Assembly (NCBI GenBank): GCA_020796225.1
Contig: CM036754.1
Location: 13,159,867 to 13,223,866 of the forward strand
DNA length: 64,000 nt
Source: Arion vulgaris
Lineage: Eukaryota; Mollusca; Gastropoda; Stylommatophora; Arionidae
Direction of reading: 5' to 3'
The notes below the pieces were generated by a model. It saw only the letters and a program-made list of their open reading frames with translations, had not been told where the DNA came from and did no database searches. The position numbers and the translations under genes were made by a program. Each line of letters opens with the position of its first letter. Positions within the stretch are counted from its first letter, which is position 1. Shown one piece after another: positions 62,885-64,000 of this stretch.

Positions 62885-63285
62885 TGTCAATAATGCTAGA
62901 AGACTTGTTCAGAAATCAGGCTTTACGTGAGTTTAAAACTACATTACCAATGACTATTGGTGTGCATTTCCGTTACTTTCAAGCTTTTGTGTTATCCGTT
63001 ACTTCTGCATTAAATACTCGTTAAGTAATACCGTTACGTGAGCGTCTGTAGCTTAAGCGGTAATGTTGATTCAGTTGTATAAAGAGATATTGTCTTATCT
63101 AACGTTAATAAAAGTTGATGTCAGTTTAGTATGTCGTCAAATTGTAATCTGGTATCGTTATAAAAAACATGAATTTATGTGCAATATTGCATGCCCCTGT
63201 TTGTTAGTGTTGTTTGTTAAGTAGGGGATTAAAGACTGTTTAAGAAGAGGCACGTTCTTTCAACCTAAAGACGATCCTTGTTTTG
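62885..63285. other. No gene seen
   Basis: Unassigned sequence. Confidence 0.4.
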
Positions 63286-63289
63286 GTTA

Positions 63290-63700
63290 TATCATAGCAT
63301 GTAGGCCAAGCAGTTAGAAGACAGAATTGATGCATTTGAGATGTGGATATATAGAAGAATAGGCAGAGTTTCATGGACAGAAAAACAGACAAATAAACAA
63401 GTTTTAGGAAAACTAGGCATGAAGAAACAATTATTAAGAGAAATAAAATTCAGACAAAAAAAGTATTTTGGGCACATAAAAAGACATGTTACCATGATAA
63501 AACATTTACTAGAGGGGAAAGTTGAGTGAGGAAGAGCAAGAGGAAGACCGAGAGATAAGTGGGAGGAAACTTTAAGAAATGGACAGGTTACAGTCTGGCA
63601 GTGTGCAACACCAAGGCAAAAGACAGAGGATGCTGAGATTCATTGCAGCCAACCTTCGATGTGGAGACGGCACCTGATGATGATGATGATGCCAACAAAC
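63290..63700 (+). pseudogene. RTE-like retrotransposon tail
   Basis: The plus strand reads RIGRVSWTEKQTNKQVLGKL, KQLLREIKFRQKKYFGHIKR, a stop, then GRARGRPRDKWEETLRNGQV and QCATPRQKTED. It ends in (GAT)n at 63676-63692. Premature stop present. Confidence 0.85.
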
Positions 63701-63799
63701 ATGAGAAATAAGAATTAGCTCCTTTCGGAGTATTAACTTATAAGTTGTTAATCACAAGTCGGTTACAGTTAATATTCAGTAATACTAAGTAACTGGTAC

Positions 63800-64000
63800 T
63801 GAAATGAAAATCGTGGCCATCAACAACCAGTAAACCAGTCGTCGATTTTCTAGGAACCACTTATATGTTCAATAGTTTGCCATTGCTTTCTGAGCGGTCA
63901 GGTCTATTTTTTATCGTTCGTAAAAATCCAAGGGAACTAATTACTTCCAAGCTTGCCCGCCGCGAAGTTTGAACCAGGTACGCTTTGGTTGTGATCGAGC
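63800..64000 (-). mobile_element. tRNA-related SINE, family C, copy 3 (cut by window end)
   Basis: Minus-strand GTACCTGGTTCAAACTTCGC, TTTTTACGAACGATAAA and AAAGCAATGGCAAACTATTG match 48095-48350. Confidence 0.75.

Overview
This is eukaryotic (animal) genomic DNA: host genes are split by long introns with GT..AG borders, and most of the window is repeats. The protein features, the tRNA-headed SINEs and a SINE core with a CATGTCGTAAGAGGCGACT motif point to a lophotrochozoan, most likely a mollusc and perhaps a gastropod. That is an inference; no species can be named from the sequence alone.

Only three host genes are supported, all on the minus strand. (1) Positions 745-4201 hold the first three visible coding exons (304 codons, phases consistent) of a TAMM41/Tam41-type mitochondrial CDP-diacylglycerol synthase; the 3' end lies outside the window. 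(2) Positions 14938-36638 hold what looks like a complete Rel/NF-kB transcription factor gene. It has 13 coding exons, 1845 nt and 614 codons plus stop, and every splice junction is in phase. The order is an N-terminal extension, a Rel homology domain, a basic NLS and a Ser/Gly-rich C-terminal tail without ankyrin repeats. A perfect kB consensus site lies 90 bp upstream of its start codon. (3) Positions 48951-49136 hold the terminal coding exon of a mitochondrial carrier (SLC25 family); its upstream exons were not found.

Everything else is mobile or tandem repeat DNA. There are many 3' fragments of non-LTR retrotransposons (reverse transcriptase, RNase H, and C-terminal tails of several families). 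At least five tRNA-related SINE families and a further SINE family with the conserved core are present. Three non-autonomous hAT families can be recognised, two of them with several copies, and five of these insertions have exact 8-bp target-site duplications. Three elements have TA duplications and Tc1/mariner-type ends. There is one long foldback element and about a dozen minisatellite or satellite blocks with periods from 16 to about 116 bp.

Layout: 1-4.2 kb TAMM41 with a retroelement relic beyond it; 4.5-14.5 kb repeats; 14.9-36.6 kb the Rel gene with repeat-filled introns; 36.7-48.9 kb promoter flank and repeats; 48.95-49.14 kb carrier exon; 49.2-64 kb repeats. I found no new multi-gene system. 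The observations most worth following are the Rel gene model with its putative self-binding promoter site, the decayed extra copy of a TAMM41 exon, and several datable nested insertions.
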